Shown: positions 25,282 to 35,220, counted from the stretch's first letter. The stretch is 64,000 nt of DNA from Amycolatopsis methanolica 239 (GCF_000739085.1 NZ_CP009110.1:5394001-5458000); one strand, 5' to 3'. Translations and numbers: made by a program. Notes: generated by a model from the sequence alone, not told the origin.

Positions 25282-26200
25282 GAGACAAGATAGTAGCGCT
25301 ACTCTCATCAACCGTCAGGTGCTACCACCCGCTCGGGCCGGTCTGGGCTGGGGTCTGCTCGGGGTCACAGCGTTCTCGTTCACCGTCCCGTTCACCCGGG
25401 TCGCCGTCGGCGCCATGTCGCCGCTGTTCATCGGCGCCGGCCGGGCGGTCGTCGCCGCGCTGCTCGCCGCGGTGGCGCTGGCGTGCGCCCGGCAACGGCT
25501 GCCGCGGGACGTGCAGTGGTTCCGCCTCGCGATCGTCGCCGCGGGCGTGGTCGCCGGGTTCCCCGTGCTGACGTCGTTCGCGCTGACCACCGCATCGGCC
25601 AGCCACAGCGCCGTCGTGATCGCGCTGCTGCCCGCCGCCACCGCGGTCATCGCCGTGCTGCGCGGGCGGGAACGGCCGGCGGCCCGCTTCTGGGCGGCGG
25701 CGCCCCTCGGCGCGGTGGCCGCGGTCGCGTTCGCGTCCCTGCAGGGCGGTTTCACCGGGCCGCGGTGGTCGGACCTCCTCCTGGTGGGGGCCGTGCTGGC
25801 CGCCGGGATCGGCTACGCGGAGGGTGGGCTGCTGGCCCGCGAACTCGGCGCGTGGCAGACGATCTCGTGGGCGCTCGTGTTGTCCGCGCCGCTGATGACC
25901 GCGCTCGCGGCCGTCGCGGTGTGGCAGCGCCCGCCCGCGGGCACCGCCGTGGACTGGGCCGCGTTCGCCTACCTCGGCGTGGTGAGCATGTTCCTCGGGT
26001 TCTTCGCGTGGTACCGGGGGCTCGCGATCGGCCCGATGGCGCGGGTGAGCCAGATCCAGCTGGTCCAGCCGGTGCTGAGCATCTGCTGGGCGGTGCTGTT
26101 CCTCGGCGAGGCGATCACCTGGCCGACGGTGCTCGGCGGCCTCGCGGTGATCGCGTGCGCCGGGCTCGCCGTGCGCACCAGGCTGGTCAGGCGAGCGTGA
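25280..26200 (+). CDS. EamA/DMT family transporter
   Basis: A 306-residue permease with ten predicted helices in two EamA repeats (GLLGVTAFSFTVPFTRVAVG early; YLGVVSMFLGFFAWYRGLAI late). It probably exports an amino acid or amine, and the divergent MocR regulator suggests a PLP-related or amino ligand. Its ATG overlaps the MocR start on the other strand in one CATG, so one of the two starts is probably elsewhere; GTG 25319 is the alternative here. It ends 14 bp inside the convergent ligase gene. Confidence 0.88.
   Translation: MRQDSSATLINRQVLPPARAGLGWGLLGVTAFSFTVPFTRVAVGAMSPLFIGAGRAVVAALLAAVALACARQRLPRDVQWFRLAIVAAGVVAGFPVLTSFALTTASASHSAVVIALLPAATAVIAVLRGRERPAARFWAAAPLGAVAAVAFASLQGGFTGPRWSDLLLVGAVLAAGIGYAEGGLLARELGAWQTISWALVLSAPLMTALAAVAVWQRPPAGTAVDWAAFAYLGVVSMFLGFFAWYRGLAIGPMARVSQIQLVQPVLSICWAVLFLGEAITWPTVLGGLAVIACAGLAVRTRLVRRA
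25292..25303. promoter_or_regulatory. Perfect palindrome in the MocR/EamA divergent start region
   Basis: AGTAGCGCTACT is a perfect 12-bp palindrome lying 11 bp from the shared CATG. CTATC at about 25268 and GATAG at 25289 add further symmetry. It is a candidate autoregulatory operator. Confidence 0.5.
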
Positions 26201-27143
26201 CCTCCTCCGGCCGCCGGTCCGGCCGCAGCCCCCGCCACGACGGCGCCCGCAACCGCCCGTCCGACGTCCACTGCCGGAACTCCACCTCGCCCACCAGTTC
26301 CGGCTCCACCCAGTGTGCGTTGCGGGCGTACTCGCGGGGCACCGGGCTGTCGAACGGGCTCGTGCGGCGGGCCAGCGGGCGCAGGCGGGCCTGCAGGTCG
26401 TCGAGCATGCGGTCGGTGAACCCGGTGCCGACGTGCCCGGCGAAGCGCAGCCCGGTCTCGTCGTGCAGGCCGAGCAGCAGGGCGCCGAACGTGCGGGACC
26501 GCCGCCCCTCGCCGGCGGTCCAGCCCGCGATCACCACCTCCTGGGTGCGGGTCAGCGGTGTTTTCACCCAGTCCGGCGACCGCACGCCGGGTTGGTAGAC
26601 CGAGCCGAGCCGCTTGGACACCAGCCCCTCCAGGCCGACCTCGCGCGCCGCGCTCAGCAGCTCCGCACCCTCCACGTCGGACGCGAGGAAGTGCCGCCGC
26701 ACCCGCACCTCCGGCCGGTCGATGCCGAGGCCCAGCAACCGTTCCCGGCGTTCTTCGTAGGGCAGGCCGGTGCAGTCCCGCGATCCCTCGCGCAGCAGGT
26801 CGAACGCGAAGAACACGACGGGCACCGAGGACAGCCGCGCCGGGGAGGGCGCGGCCAGGTTCATGCGCTGTTGCAGGCGCCCGAAATCCGGCCTGCCGTC
26901 CTCGTCGAGCGCGACGACCTCGCCGTCGATCAGCAGTGTGCGGGGATCGCCGCCGAGCACGGCCAGCTCCGGATAGGTGGCGGTGACGTCACGCAGCCGC
27001 CGCGAGTAGAGCCGGACCTCGCCGCCGGACAGCGCGGCCTGGCACCGCACCCCGTCGTACTTCCACTCGAACGCCCAGCCCTCGCTGTCCCGCACGGGTC
27101 CGGGAACGGCCAGCATCGGGGCGACGGGCTCGGGCAGCGGCAT
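26187..27143 (-). CDS. ATP-dependent DNA ligase (LigC/LigD ligase-domain type)
   Basis: A 318-residue ATP-dependent DNA ligase. The adenylated lysine is Lys28 in FEWKYDGVR; LIDGEVVALDEDGRPDFGRL and GLEGLVSKRLGSVYQPG are motifs III and IV-V, and DWVKTPL the last nucleotidyltransferase motif; an OB-fold with RFAGHVGTGF follows. The short form fits LigC, which acts with Ku in end joining or base-excision repair. No ku or polymerase domain gene is next to it. The ATG at 27143 fits the family start. Confidence 0.9.
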   Translation of the reverse strand: MPLPEPVAPMLAVPGPVRDSEGWAFEWKYDGVRCQAALSGGEVRLYSRRLRDVTATYPELAVLGGDPRTLLIDGEVVALDEDGRPDFGRLQQRMNLAAPSPARLSSVPVVFFAFDLLREGSRDCTGLPYEERRERLLGLGIDRPEVRVRRHFLASDVEGAELLSAAREVGLEGLVSKRLGSVYQPGVRSPDWVKTPLTRTQEVVIAGWTAGEGRRSRTFGALLLGLHDETGLRFAGHVGTGFTDRMLDDLQARLRPLARRTSPFDSPVPREYARNAHWVEPELVGEVEFRQWTSDGRLRAPSWRGLRPDRRPEEVTLA

Positions 27144-27319
27144 GCCCCCGATGCTGCGCCGGATCGTGTGCCTCCGCCAGTCGGCCACACCTCTTCGTGG
27201 GGACTTGGGGCGTGTCTGACAAAGATCGCGGTGGATGCCGCGCACCGTGGCCTCCGGGAATGGTGCGGACTGTCCGCGCCGGCCCCGGAACCGCGTGACA
27301 AGCAGCTGCTCAACGGCAC

Positions 27320-30202
27320 CTAACCGAGCAGACCACGCTGGTGCGCCAGGGAAACCGCCTCGGCGCGGCTCCCAGCACCCAGCTTGGCCATGACGCGCGA
27401 CAGGTGCGCGCTCGCGGTCTTCTCGCTGATGAACAGGCGCTCGCCGACCTGGCGGTTGGTCAGCCCGCCCGCGACCAGTTCCAGCACGGACCGTTCACGC
27501 GGGGTCAGCACGTCGTCGGCGGGCGCGGCCGCGGCGGTCAGCCTGCCGCGCCGGGCCAGTTCCGCCACCGCGGACCGCAACGGTTCCGCGCCCAGCTCGG
27601 TCGCGGCGTCGTGCACCAGCCGGACCTGCTCGGCGGCCGCGTCCCGCTCGCCGTGCGCCAGCAGGGCCGCGGCCCACCGCCACCGGGCGATCAGCTGCCA
27701 GTACGGCAGGGGCGCGGCCTCGTCGACCGCGACCGCCCACGCGGCCGGATCGTCCGCGCCGCGCAAGCGGTTCAGCTCCGCGGCGAGCCGCGCGGTCGGC
27801 ACGCGCGTGTCCGGGCTGCGTCCCTCGAGCCGGACCTGCACCGACGACACCGGCTCCGCGGCGGCGGCCAGCTCCTCGCCCTGGCCGACCAGCTCACCGG
27901 CGTCCCCGCCGCGGCGCCGGGCCTCCTCGGCGAGGTCGGCCAGCGCGGACACCCCGGTGACGACCGCCCACCGCAGGTCGGCGAGGCTGGACCGGGTCAG
28001 CGCATGCAGTCGCTCGATCACGGTCCGGATCTCCGCGACGGCCCGCTCGGCGTCGCCCTGCCACTGGGCGGCCTCGGCCAGCGCGATCCCCAGCAGCACG
28101 CCCGTGCGCGCGTCGTCGCGCTGGTCGGCCAGCCGCGCCGCGAGGTCTTCGACCTCGGCGAACCGCCCTTGCGCGGCCAGGATCGGCGCGGAGTACGACC
28201 CGACCCTGGCCCGCGCGAACCGCGGCGCGCCCGGCACCTCGGCGCGGGCGAGCGCGGTGTCCCAGTCCCCGAGCACGTACAGGTCGAACAGCTCGCTTGT
28301 GCGAGCTTCGACGCCAACGTTGCTCCAGCCGAGCCCGGCCCGTTCCGCGCGCTGCCACGCCCGCGCGGCCATCCGCGCCGCACCGGGCAGGTCCCCGATC
28401 ACCAGCAGGTTGCAGGTGACGTTGTGCAGCGCCCGCAGCTCCACCCGGACCGCGCCGATCTCGGCCGCGCGCTCCGCGGCGGCCAGGCCGAGGCGCGTGG
28501 ACAGCTCGACGTTGCCCTGCCAGTCCTCGAACGCGGCGAGCGTGACCATCCCGTCGGCCTCGACCTCGGGCGCCCCGGCCGCACGCGCGTCGGCGACCGC
28601 CTGCCGGACGTGGCCGCGCAGCTCGTCGACGTCGACGTCCGGCACGCCCCACACCCAGGCGCGGGCCCGCAGCGCGAGGACCCGGGCGCGCACGACGCTC
28701 GCCGGGCGGTCGCGCACCAGCTCCCACGCCTCGGCGACCGCCTTGGACACCTCGCCGCGGTGCACGTCGAACGGGATCAACGCGATCGCCAGCTGGTGCC
28801 GCGTGTCGGCGGCCAGCTCGGGGTCGTCGCGCAGGTCCGCCTCGGTCACCGCCGAGCGCGCGTACGTCACGGCGCGGTCGGCCTCGCCCGCGGTGTCCGC
28901 CATCGCGGCCGCCGAGCGCAGCAGCGCCAGCTGGTCCCGCCCGCTGATCCGCTCCGGCTCGTCCACCGCCTCCCACAGCTGCAGCGCCTGCTCGAGGTGG
29001 TGCAGCGCGTCGCCCGGCGCCTGCATCCCGACCGCCTGGTCCGCGGCCCGCACCGACGCGGCGAGCGCGGTCGGCAGGTCGTGGCTGCGGAAGCTGTGGT
29101 GCGCGAGCGCGGCCGCGGTGCCGTTCGCCGCGGCCAGGCGGGCGAACGCGGCGTGCAGCCGGACCCGCTCCCCGGGCAGCAGGTCGTCGTAGACCGCTTC
29201 GCGCAGCAGCGCGTGCCGGAACGCGTAGCCGTCCTGCGCGGCGACGAGGACGTTGTGCAGCACGGCCTCGCGCAACGCGGTCTCCAAGGTGTCCTCGTCC
29301 AGCCCGCAGACCGTGCCCAGGCTGGCGTGCGCGACGAGCTGCGTCGCGCCGGAGACCGCGCGGGCCACGCGCCGCGCCTCAGGGCTGAGCCGTTCCACGC
29401 GCGCCAGCAGCAGTTCGGCCAGTCCCTCGGGCAGGTTCGCGCCCCGGCGCACCGCAGCGGTCAGTTCCTCGCAGAAGAACGGGTTGCCCTCGGAGCGTTC
29501 CGCGACGGTGCGCACGATGGCGTCAGGCAACGCGCCTTCGGCGAGCGCGGACACGAACGCGACCGTGTCGGCCGCGCCGAGCGGGGCCAGCTCGATCCGG
29601 GCCACCGCGGGCAGCCGGGACACCTCCGCGAGCAGCGGGCGCAGCGGGTGGCGGCGGTGCAGGTCGTCGGTGCGGTAGGTGGCGACCACCAGCAGCCGCT
29701 GGGTGTCCAGCCGGGACAGCAGGAACAACACGAGGTCCCGGGTCGAGGCGTCGGCCCAGTGCAGGTCCTCCAGCGCGAGCAGCACTGGGCCGCGCGCGGC
29801 GAGTTCCACCAGCAGCGCGTGCGCCGCGTCGAACAGCCGCAGCCGTTCCACCGTCTGGTCGGCGGGCTCGGGCTGGGTGAGGCCGGGCAGCAGGCGCCCG
29901 AGCACCGGCCACCGCTCCGCCGCCTCCCGTTGCCCGCCCAGCGCCTCGGCGAAGGGCAGGTACGGCAGCCCCGCCTCGCCGACGTCGAGACAACGCCCGG
30001 ACAGCACGGTCACCCCGTCGGCGTCCCCGGCCAGTTCACCGAGCAGCCGCGACTTGCCGACCCCGGCGTCACCGGCCAGCAGCACCGCCCCCGCGTGGCC
30101 CGCCCTGGCCCGGTCGAGCGCGGCACGCAGGGTGTCCAGCTCGGGGTCGCGGCCGATCAGCGGGATCGCGGTGTCGAGGCGAGGCACACCCCATGCTCCC
30201 AC
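27320..30202 (-). CDS. LuxR-type LAL regulator with AAA ATPase
   Basis: A 960-residue LAL protein: P-loop AGDAGVGKSR near 43-52, Walker B-like LLALEDLHWADAST, a long helical TPR-like middle, and a C-terminal LuxR helix-turn-helix (LTPRERSVLELVAGGLTNRQ then VGERLFISEKTASAHLSRVM). It starts at GTG 30202 or GTG 30187. LAL proteins activate catabolic or secondary-metabolite genes upon ligand binding. Nothing in the neighbourhood clearly reveals its target. It ends next to a 176-bp gap before the ligase start. Confidence 0.92.
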   Translation of the reverse strand: MGAWGVPRLDTAIPLIGRDPELDTLRAALDRARAGHAGAVLLAGDAGVGKSRLLGELAGDADGVTVLSGRCLDVGEAGLPYLPFAEALGGQREAAERWPVLGRLLPGLTQPEPADQTVERLRLFDAAHALLVELAARGPVLLALEDLHWADASTRDLVLFLLSRLDTQRLLVVATYRTDDLHRRHPLRPLLAEVSRLPAVARIELAPLGAADTVAFVSALAEGALPDAIVRTVAERSEGNPFFCEELTAAVRRGANLPEGLAELLLARVERLSPEARRVARAVSGATQLVAHASLGTVCGLDEDTLETALREAVLHNVLVAAQDGYAFRHALLREAVYDDLLPGERVRLHAAFARLAAANGTAAALAHHSFRSHDLPTALAASVRAADQAVGMQAPGDALHHLEQALQLWEAVDEPERISGRDQLALLRSAAAMADTAGEADRAVTYARSAVTEADLRDDPELAADTRHQLAIALIPFDVHRGEVSKAVAEAWELVRDRPASVVRARVLALRARAWVWGVPDVDVDELRGHVRQAVADARAAGAPEVEADGMVTLAAFEDWQGNVELSTRLGLAAAERAAEIGAVRVELRALHNVTCNLLVIGDLPGAARMAARAWQRAERAGLGWSNVGVEARTSELFDLYVLGDWDTALARAEVPGAPRFARARVGSYSAPILAAQGRFAEVEDLAARLADQRDDARTGVLLGIALAEAAQWQGDAERAVAEIRTVIERLHALTRSSLADLRWAVVTGVSALADLAEEARRRGGDAGELVGQGEELAAAAEPVSSVQVRLEGRSPDTRVPTARLAAELNRLRGADDPAAWAVAVDEAAPLPYWQLIARWRWAAALLAHGERDAAAEQVRLVHDAATELGAEPLRSAVAELARRGRLTAAAAPADDVLTPRERSVLELVAGGLTNRQVGERLFISEKTASAHLSRVMAKLGAGSRAEAVSLAHQRGLLG

Positions 30203-30211
30203 GGACTGCGA

Positions 30212-31204
30212 TCAGCGCGTGGGCCGTTCGTCCGCGAGGGCGGCGACCGAATCGGCCAGCCCGAAGCGGTCGCGCACCCGGCACAGGAAGTCCGGCTCGT
30301 CGAGGCGGACCAGCCGCGCACGCCGGCTCGCCGCCTGCACGGTGATCCAGTCGCCCGGCTCCAGCACGCCCCGCAGCTGCCCGTCGACGCTCACCGCGGC
30401 CTCCCCGGACTGCTCCAGCACCCGGATGCCGACCCGCTGCTGCGGCGCCAGCACGACACTGCGGTTGAAGACCATGTGCGGCGCGACCGGCGTGAACACC
30501 AGCGCGTCCAGGCCGGGGGAGACGATCGGGCCGCCCGCGGAGAAGCTGTAGGCGGTCGATCCGGTCGAGGACGCCACGACGAACGCGTCGGTCGAGTAGA
30601 CGGCGAACTGCCGCCCGTCCACGTACACCGCGAGGCTCGCCTGCCGGTCGCGGGCCAGCTTCTCCACCACGATGTCGTTGAGGCCCAGCAGGTCGAGCTG
30701 GATGCCGTCGCCGTCGGACGGGGCCCGCCGCGTGTTGGGCGGCGGCAGCGCCGGGCCGCGGCCGTAGCGCAGCATCGGCTCGATGCCCTTCGGGATGCTC
30801 AGCGGCCTGGACGCGCACATGGTGAGCGTCATCCGCGAGTCCTCCTGGAAGGCGCCGTCGTTCACCGCGTCCAGCGCGGCGACCACGTCCTCGGTGGCGA
30901 CCTCGGTGAGGAACCCGACGCGGCCCACGTTCACGCCGAGCACCAGCGACCCGACCGGCGCCGCCACCCGCACCCCGCGCAGGAAGGTGCCGTCACCGCC
31001 GACGGTGACGATCAGGTCCGGGTTTCCCGCGCGCTCGGCCTCCTCCCTGGCGTGCAGCCGGTGGCCGTCGAAGTCGTCCCAGACGTCGATGTCGGTGCAC
31101 GGGATGCCGCGGGCGGCCGCCCAGGCGCGGACCTCGCCCGCGGTGCGCCGCGCGGCCTCCTTGCCGCCGTGCACGACCAGGCCGATCCGGGAAACGGAAG
31201 CCAT
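30212..31204 (-). CDS. nadK: NAD kinase
   Basis: A 330-residue NAD(+)/NADH kinase that makes NADP. The catalytic GGDGT is at 69-73, GLNDIVVEK is the second motif, and SSTGSTAYSFSAGGPIVSP is the third. The protein is 30-40 residues longer than minimal NadK, with an insert around PALPPPNTRRAPSDGDG. It starts with ATG after GAGGGAC. It lies 9 bp upstream of the LAL regulator, so the two may share a transcript, although no functional link is obvious. Confidence 0.94.
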   Translation of the reverse strand: MASVSRIGLVVHGGKEAARRTAGEVRAWAAARGIPCTDIDVWDDFDGHRLHAREEAERAGNPDLIVTVGGDGTFLRGVRVAAPVGSLVLGVNVGRVGFLTEVATEDVVAALDAVNDGAFQEDSRMTLTMCASRPLSIPKGIEPMLRYGRGPALPPPNTRRAPSDGDGIQLDLLGLNDIVVEKLARDRQASLAVYVDGRQFAVYSTDAFVVASSTGSTAYSFSAGGPIVSPGLDALVFTPVAPHMVFNRSVVLAPQQRVGIRVLEQSGEAAVSVDGQLRGVLEPGDWITVQAASRRARLVRLDEPDFLCRVRDRFGLADSVAALADERPTR

Positions 31205-31268
31205 GTCCCTCCTCGCGACCGGAGGCGCTCCACGTCGGCCTCCTCGGTACCAAGCTAGTACCGGCGGG

Positions 31269-31655
31269 TCAGGACGCGAGCGGCTCGGCGCCTTCGGGCA
31301 CCGGCACGAGGGCGGGCTTGGGCAGTTCCGCGCAGCTCACGCGCAGTTCGGCAGGCCGCGGGGTCGCCCAGGTGCCCAGCATCAGGAAGGTGACGGACTC
31401 GCCCGGCCCGAGGTCGAGCACATCGGGCAGGCGGCGGGTGAGGACGCGGTCGTAGCGGTCGCCGAAGTCGACGCGGACCCCGGTGGCGAGGACCGGGCCG
31501 GTGTTGGTGAGGCGGTACCACTGCTGCGGCTGGGCCTCGAGGCGGAACGCGGGCGCCGGCTCACCGCCGCAGCGCGGCAGGGCCGACCGGCGGCCGAACC
31601 AGAACGCCGTCGCCACGGCCGGTACCAGCACGGCCATCTCGATCATCAGTCGCAC
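31269..31655 (-). CDS. Hypothetical membrane-anchored protein
   Basis: About 128 residues. An N-terminal hydrophobic segment (MAVLVPAVATAFWFG) anchors the protein; the remainder contains PQQWYRLTNTGPVLATGVRV and LDLGPGESVTFLML, suggesting a small beta-sandwich like those of extracytoplasmic accessory domains. I do not recognise a family. The GTG at 31655 is picked for the AAAGGA about 13 nt before it; ATG 31646 and 31634 are alternatives. It is 64 bp upstream of nadK. Confidence 0.55.
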   Translation of the reverse strand: MRLMIEMAVLVPAVATAFWFGRRSALPRCGGEPAPAFRLEAQPQQWYRLTNTGPVLATGVRVDFGDRYDRVLTRRLPDVLDLGPGESVTFLMLGTWATPRPAELRVSCAELPKPALVPVPEGAEPLAS

Positions 31656-31820
31656 AACCAGCTGATCGTCCTTTCGGGGCAGCGCGCTACCCGGGGTGAT
31701 CGAACCGTGATGTGACAAGCACGATCATCAATGTCCCGTCCACCAGGGATTCGGGCAGCGGCCACCCGGGGTGCTTAGCGTGTGCGCGCCTTTCCTCCCG
31801 AATCCCCGAAAAGGTGACGC

Positions 31821-33355
31821 ATGACCGACCTCTCCCCCACCCGCCGTCAGGTTCTGATAGCCGGTGGCGCCGCGCTCGGCGCCGCTGCCTTCGCCGGCTG
31901 GGGCACCGCCTCCGCCAGCCCCGTGCGCGACCCGTTCACCCTCGGCGTCGCGTCCGGCGACCCGCTGCCCGACGGCGTCGTGCTGTGGACGCGGCTCGCG
32001 CCGGAGCCGCTGGCCGCCGACGGCCTCGGCGGCATGCCGTCGAGGCCGTGCCCGTCGAGTGGCAGGTCGCCGCGGACGAGCGGTTCGGGCACGTGGTGCG
32101 CGCGGGCGCCGAGATCGCGCGGCCGGAGTCCGCGCACACGGTGCACGCCGAGGTGTCCGGCCTGCGGCCCGGCGCCGAGTACTTCTACCGCTTCCGCGTG
32201 GGCAACGAGATCAGCCCGGTGGGCCGCACGAAGACGGCGCCGCGGCCGGGCGCGCGGCTGGACAGGTTCTCGTTCGCGTTCGCCAGCTGCCAGAACTACC
32301 CGGACGGCTTCTACACCGCGCACGCCCACCTCGCGCAGGAGGACCTGGATCTGGTGGCGTTCCTCGGCGACTACATCTACGAGGGCAGCGGGCAGGGCAG
32401 CATCGGCCGCGGGCACACCCCCGCCGCGGAAACCTTCAACCTGGCCGACTACCGCGTCCGGCTGGCCCAGTACAAGGGCGACGCGGACCTGCAGGCCGCG
32501 CACGCCGCGTTCCCGTGGGCGGTCGTGTTCGACGACCACGAGGTGGAGAACAACTGGGCTGGCGACATCTCGCAGCCGGACACCGAGCCCGACCAGGACC
32601 CGGCCGTGTTCCGGCAGCGGCGGGCGCAAGCGTTCCAGGCGTACTGGGAGCACATGCCGCTGCGCCGCGCCCAGCGCCCGTCCGGGCCGGACATCCGCAT
32701 CTTCCGCAGGCTCACCTTCGGCGACCTGGTCGACGTGCACCTGCTGGACACCCGCCAGTACCGCGACGACCAGGTCGCGGGCGACGCGCGGCTGGACCCG
32801 TCCCGCACGATCCTGGGCGCGCAGCAGAAGGAGTGGCTGCTGCGCAACCTGTCCGGACCGACCGCGCGGTGGAACGTCCTGGCGCAGCAGGTGTTCTTCT
32901 CCCAGCGCGACTTCACGTCAGGTACCGCCGACTCGTTCAGCGACGACGCCTGGGACAACTACTACGTGGAGCGCAACCTGGTGCGCTCGAAGCTGGCGCA
33001 GGCGAGCAACCCGGTGGTGATCACGGGCGACGTGCACGCGAACTACGTGGCCGACGTGAAGGCCGACTTCGAGGACCCGGCGTCGGCGACGGTCGCGACG
33101 GAGCTGGTGGGCACGTCGATTTCCTCCGGCGGCGACGGGACCGACCAGAACGCCGGTGACCGCGTGCAGCTCGCGGAGAACCCGCACATCAAGTTCATCA
33201 ACCGCAAGCGCGGCTACGTCCGGAATACCATCACGCGGGATTCGTGGACCGCCGACTACCGCATCGTGGACTACGTGACGCGCCCCGGCGCGCCCGTCCA
33301 GACGCGGGCGAGCTTCGTCATCGAAGCCGGCCGCGCGGGGGCGCGGCAGGTGTGA
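31821..33355 (+). pseudogene. phoD: PhoD-like alkaline phosphatase with one frameshift
   Basis: Frame one gives a Tat signal (TRRQVLIAGGAALGAAAFAG) and PFTLGVASGDPLPDGVVLWT up to about 32040; frame two continues with VPVEWQVAADERFGHVVRAG to the stop. One base is missing in GGCATGCCGTCGAGGCC near 32040. The rest of the protein is complete: FLGDYIYEGSG, VVFDDHEVENNW, LLDTRQYRDDQ and ITGDVHANYVADV supply the metal ligands of PhoD, a calcium/iron phosphodiesterase. Because the remainder is undamaged this may be an assembly error. Confidence 0.82.
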
Positions 33356-33365
33356 CCGGGGTTCC

Positions 33366-34556
33366 TCACCCGCCGGTCTCCCGCAGCCGGCGGGTGAGGA
33401 ACTCCCGCTCGGGCGCGTTCTCCGTCCGCCGCAGGGCTTCCTCGTAGGCCCGCGCCGCCTCCTCCCGCCGGTCCAGGCGGCGCAGCAGGTCCGCCCGGAT
33501 CGCGTAGAACAGGTAGTACTCGGTCAGCCGCAGGCGCTCCACGAGCGCCAGCCCGGCCGCGGGTCCGTCGACCTCCGCCACCGCGACCGCCCGGTGCAGA
33601 GCCGTCACCGGGGACGGCGCGACCGCCATGAGCTGGTCGTACAGCTCCACCACCTGCCACCAGTCGGTCTCCGCGGCGGTCGGCGCGTCGCTGTGCACCG
33701 CGTTGATCGCGGCCTGGATCTGGTACGGCCCCGGCCGTCCACGCCGCAGACACCGGCGCACCAGCGCCTGTCCCTCAGCGATCAGGTCCCGGTCCCACCG
33801 GCTCCGGTCCTGGTCGGCCAGCAGCACCAGCTCCCCGCCCTGGCCGGTGCGGGCGGCGCGGCGCGACTCGGTCAGCAGCATCAGCGCGAGCAGCCCCAGC
33901 ACCTCCGGCTCGTCCGGCATCAGCCCGGCCAGCACCCGCGTCAGCCGGATCGCCTCGGCGCACAGGCCGGCGCGCCGGGCCGTGTAGCCCTCGTTGAACA
34001 CCAGGTACAGCACCGCGAGCACGGCCCGCAGCCGGTCCGGCAGGTCCGCCTCGTCCGGCACCCGGTACGGGATGTGGGCGGCGCGGATCTTGCCCTTCGC
34101 GCGCACGATCCGCCGCGCCATCGTCTTCTCCGGCACCAGGAACGCCCGCGCGATCTCGGCGGTCGCCAGTCCGCCGAGCAGCCGCAGGGTGAGCGCCACC
34201 CGCGCGGCCGGGGCGAGCGCCGGGTGGCAGCACGTGAAGATCAGCCGGAGCCGTTCGTCAGGCACGGCACCCTCCTCCACCGGCTCGTCGCGGGCGTGCA
34301 GCAGTGCCGCGCGGGCCTGCCGATCGTCGCGGATCGCCTCGCGCCGCAACCGGTCCACGGCGCGGTTGCGGGCGGTCGTGATGATCCAGCCCGCCGGGCT
34401 CGGCGGGATCCCGTCCTCGGGCCACCGCCGCACAGCCGTGGTGAACGCGTCCTGGACCGCCTCCTCGGCGACGTCGATGTCGCCGAAAACGCGGACCAGG
34501 ACGGCCACCGCGCGCCCGTACTCCTCCCGGAAGACGCGGGCGATCTCCTCGGTCAA
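33366..34556 (-). CDS. ECF42-type sigma factor with DUF6596 extension
   Basis: A 396-residue ECF sigma factor. Region 2 is [20 protein letters not shown] then [17 protein letters not shown]; region 4 is [20 protein letters not shown] then [17 protein letters not shown]; the C-terminal 230 residues form the helical extension ([44 protein letters not shown]) that defines ECF42. The TTG start overlaps the stop of the YCII gene in TTGA, so translation is coupled. ECF42 factors have no anti-sigma factor; the extension is thought to control activity. Confidence 0.92.
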   Translation of the reverse strand: MTEEIARVFREEYGRAVAVLVRVFGDIDVAEEAVQDAFTTAVRRWPEDGIPPSPAGWIITTARNRAVDRLRREAIRDDRQARAALLHARDEPVEEGAVPDERLRLIFTCCHPALAPAARVALTLRLLGGLATAEIARAFLVPEKTMARRIVRAKGKIRAAHIPYRVPDEADLPDRLRAVLAVLYLVFNEGYTARRAGLCAEAIRLTRVLAGLMPDEPEVLGLLALMLLTESRRAARTGQGGELVLLADQDRSRWDRDLIAEGQALVRRCLRRGRPGPYQIQAAINAVHSDAPTAAETDWWQVVELYDQLMAVAPSPVTALHRAVAVAEVDGPAAGLALVERLRLTEYYLFYAIRADLLRRLDRREEAARAYEEALRRTENAPEREFLTRRLRETGG

Positions 34557-34906
34557 CCGCAGGACCCGTCGACCAGCGGCCGGACCTCGATGGGCAGTGT
34601 GGTCGCCCGCGTCAGCTTGCGGCCCCACTCCAGCGCCTCGTCCAGGTCGGCCGCGCGGATCACGGTGAACCCGCCGACGTGCTCCTTGCCCTCCAGGTAG
34701 GGCCCGTCGGTGACGAGGACGTCGTCGTCCTGCGCGCGCACGACGGTCGCGGTGTCCGGCGGGTGCAGACCACCGTTGAACACCCAGGCGCCCGCGGCCC
34801 GCAGCTCCTCCTGGAACGCCGCGACGTTCTTCATGATCGGCTCGAGGATCTCCGGCGCGGGCGGCTCGCCGTCGGGCTGGTAGATCGTGAGCAGGTAGTG
34901 CGTCAT
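34553..34906 (-). CDS. YCII/DGPF domain protein, ECF42 partner
   Basis: A 117-residue YCII-related protein: [20 protein letters not shown] at the start, [20 protein letters not shown] carrying the DGP(F/Y) motif near 65-84. Proteins of this type are encoded next to ECF42 sigma genes and are their known targets; enzymatic role is unclear. GAGGAGGGACC precedes the ATG. A promoter with the ECF42-like hexamer lies just upstream. Confidence 0.9.
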   Translation of the reverse strand: MTHYLLTIYQPDGEPPAPEILEPIMKNVAAFQEELRAAGAWVFNGGLHPPDTATVVRAQDDDVLVTDGPYLEGKEHVGGFTVIRAADLDEALEWGRKLTRATTLPIEVRPLVDGSCG

Positions 34907-34936
34907 GGTCCCTCCTCGGGTCGGTTTCCACCCTCT

Positions 34937-34964
34937 ACACGAACTGCGGGCCCGCGGATCGACA
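34937..34964 (-). promoter_or_regulatory. Probable ECF42-dependent promoter
   Basis: On the minus strand TGTCGA (34964-34959) is followed after 17 nt by CGTG (34941-34938). This agrees with the ECF42 promoter as I recall it (TGTCGA and CGA/TC). The spacer contains the perfect palindrome GCGGGCCCGC. It would make the YCII-sigma operon autoregulated. Confidence 0.6.
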
Positions 34965-35220
34965 CCACACCGGAAAATACTTTGACTGGCGCCCGTTCGC
35001 GGACGACAGTGGAGTGCACCGAAACTCCACGCGATGCCCGCCCGATCCGCCGCGCCCGGCTCCACACCGCGCGCGCCGGTCCGGTCGCCGAGGCGCGCGT
35101 GCGCGGGCCCGCTATCGCACGGGCCGCCCCCGGCCGGCGCGGACCGAAGCCGCGCCGGCCGGGGAGACCAACGGCGCGTCCGCTTACAGCGTCCGCAGGA
35201 GCGGCGCGGTCTCCAGGTGC
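34965..35220. other. Gene-free stretch with a 15-bp hairpin
   Basis: No credible gene. A perfect 15-bp stem (35128-35142 with 35150-35164, 7-nt loop) built around CCGGCCGGCGCGG is present, probably a terminator. The sequence 34990-35030 resembles a promoter (TTTGACT) facing the MFS relic. Confidence 0.5.

Noticed and set aside
27144-27319. Transposase remnant in the gap between ligase and LAL genes
   Set aside because: One frame gives REWCGLSAPAPEPRDKQLLN-like text but no inverted repeats or transposase motif are visible.
27341-31258. 1305-codon plus-strand ORF spanning the LAL and nadK genes
   Set aside because: Antisense of two well-defined genes; the composition is typical for complement of coding GC-rich DNA.
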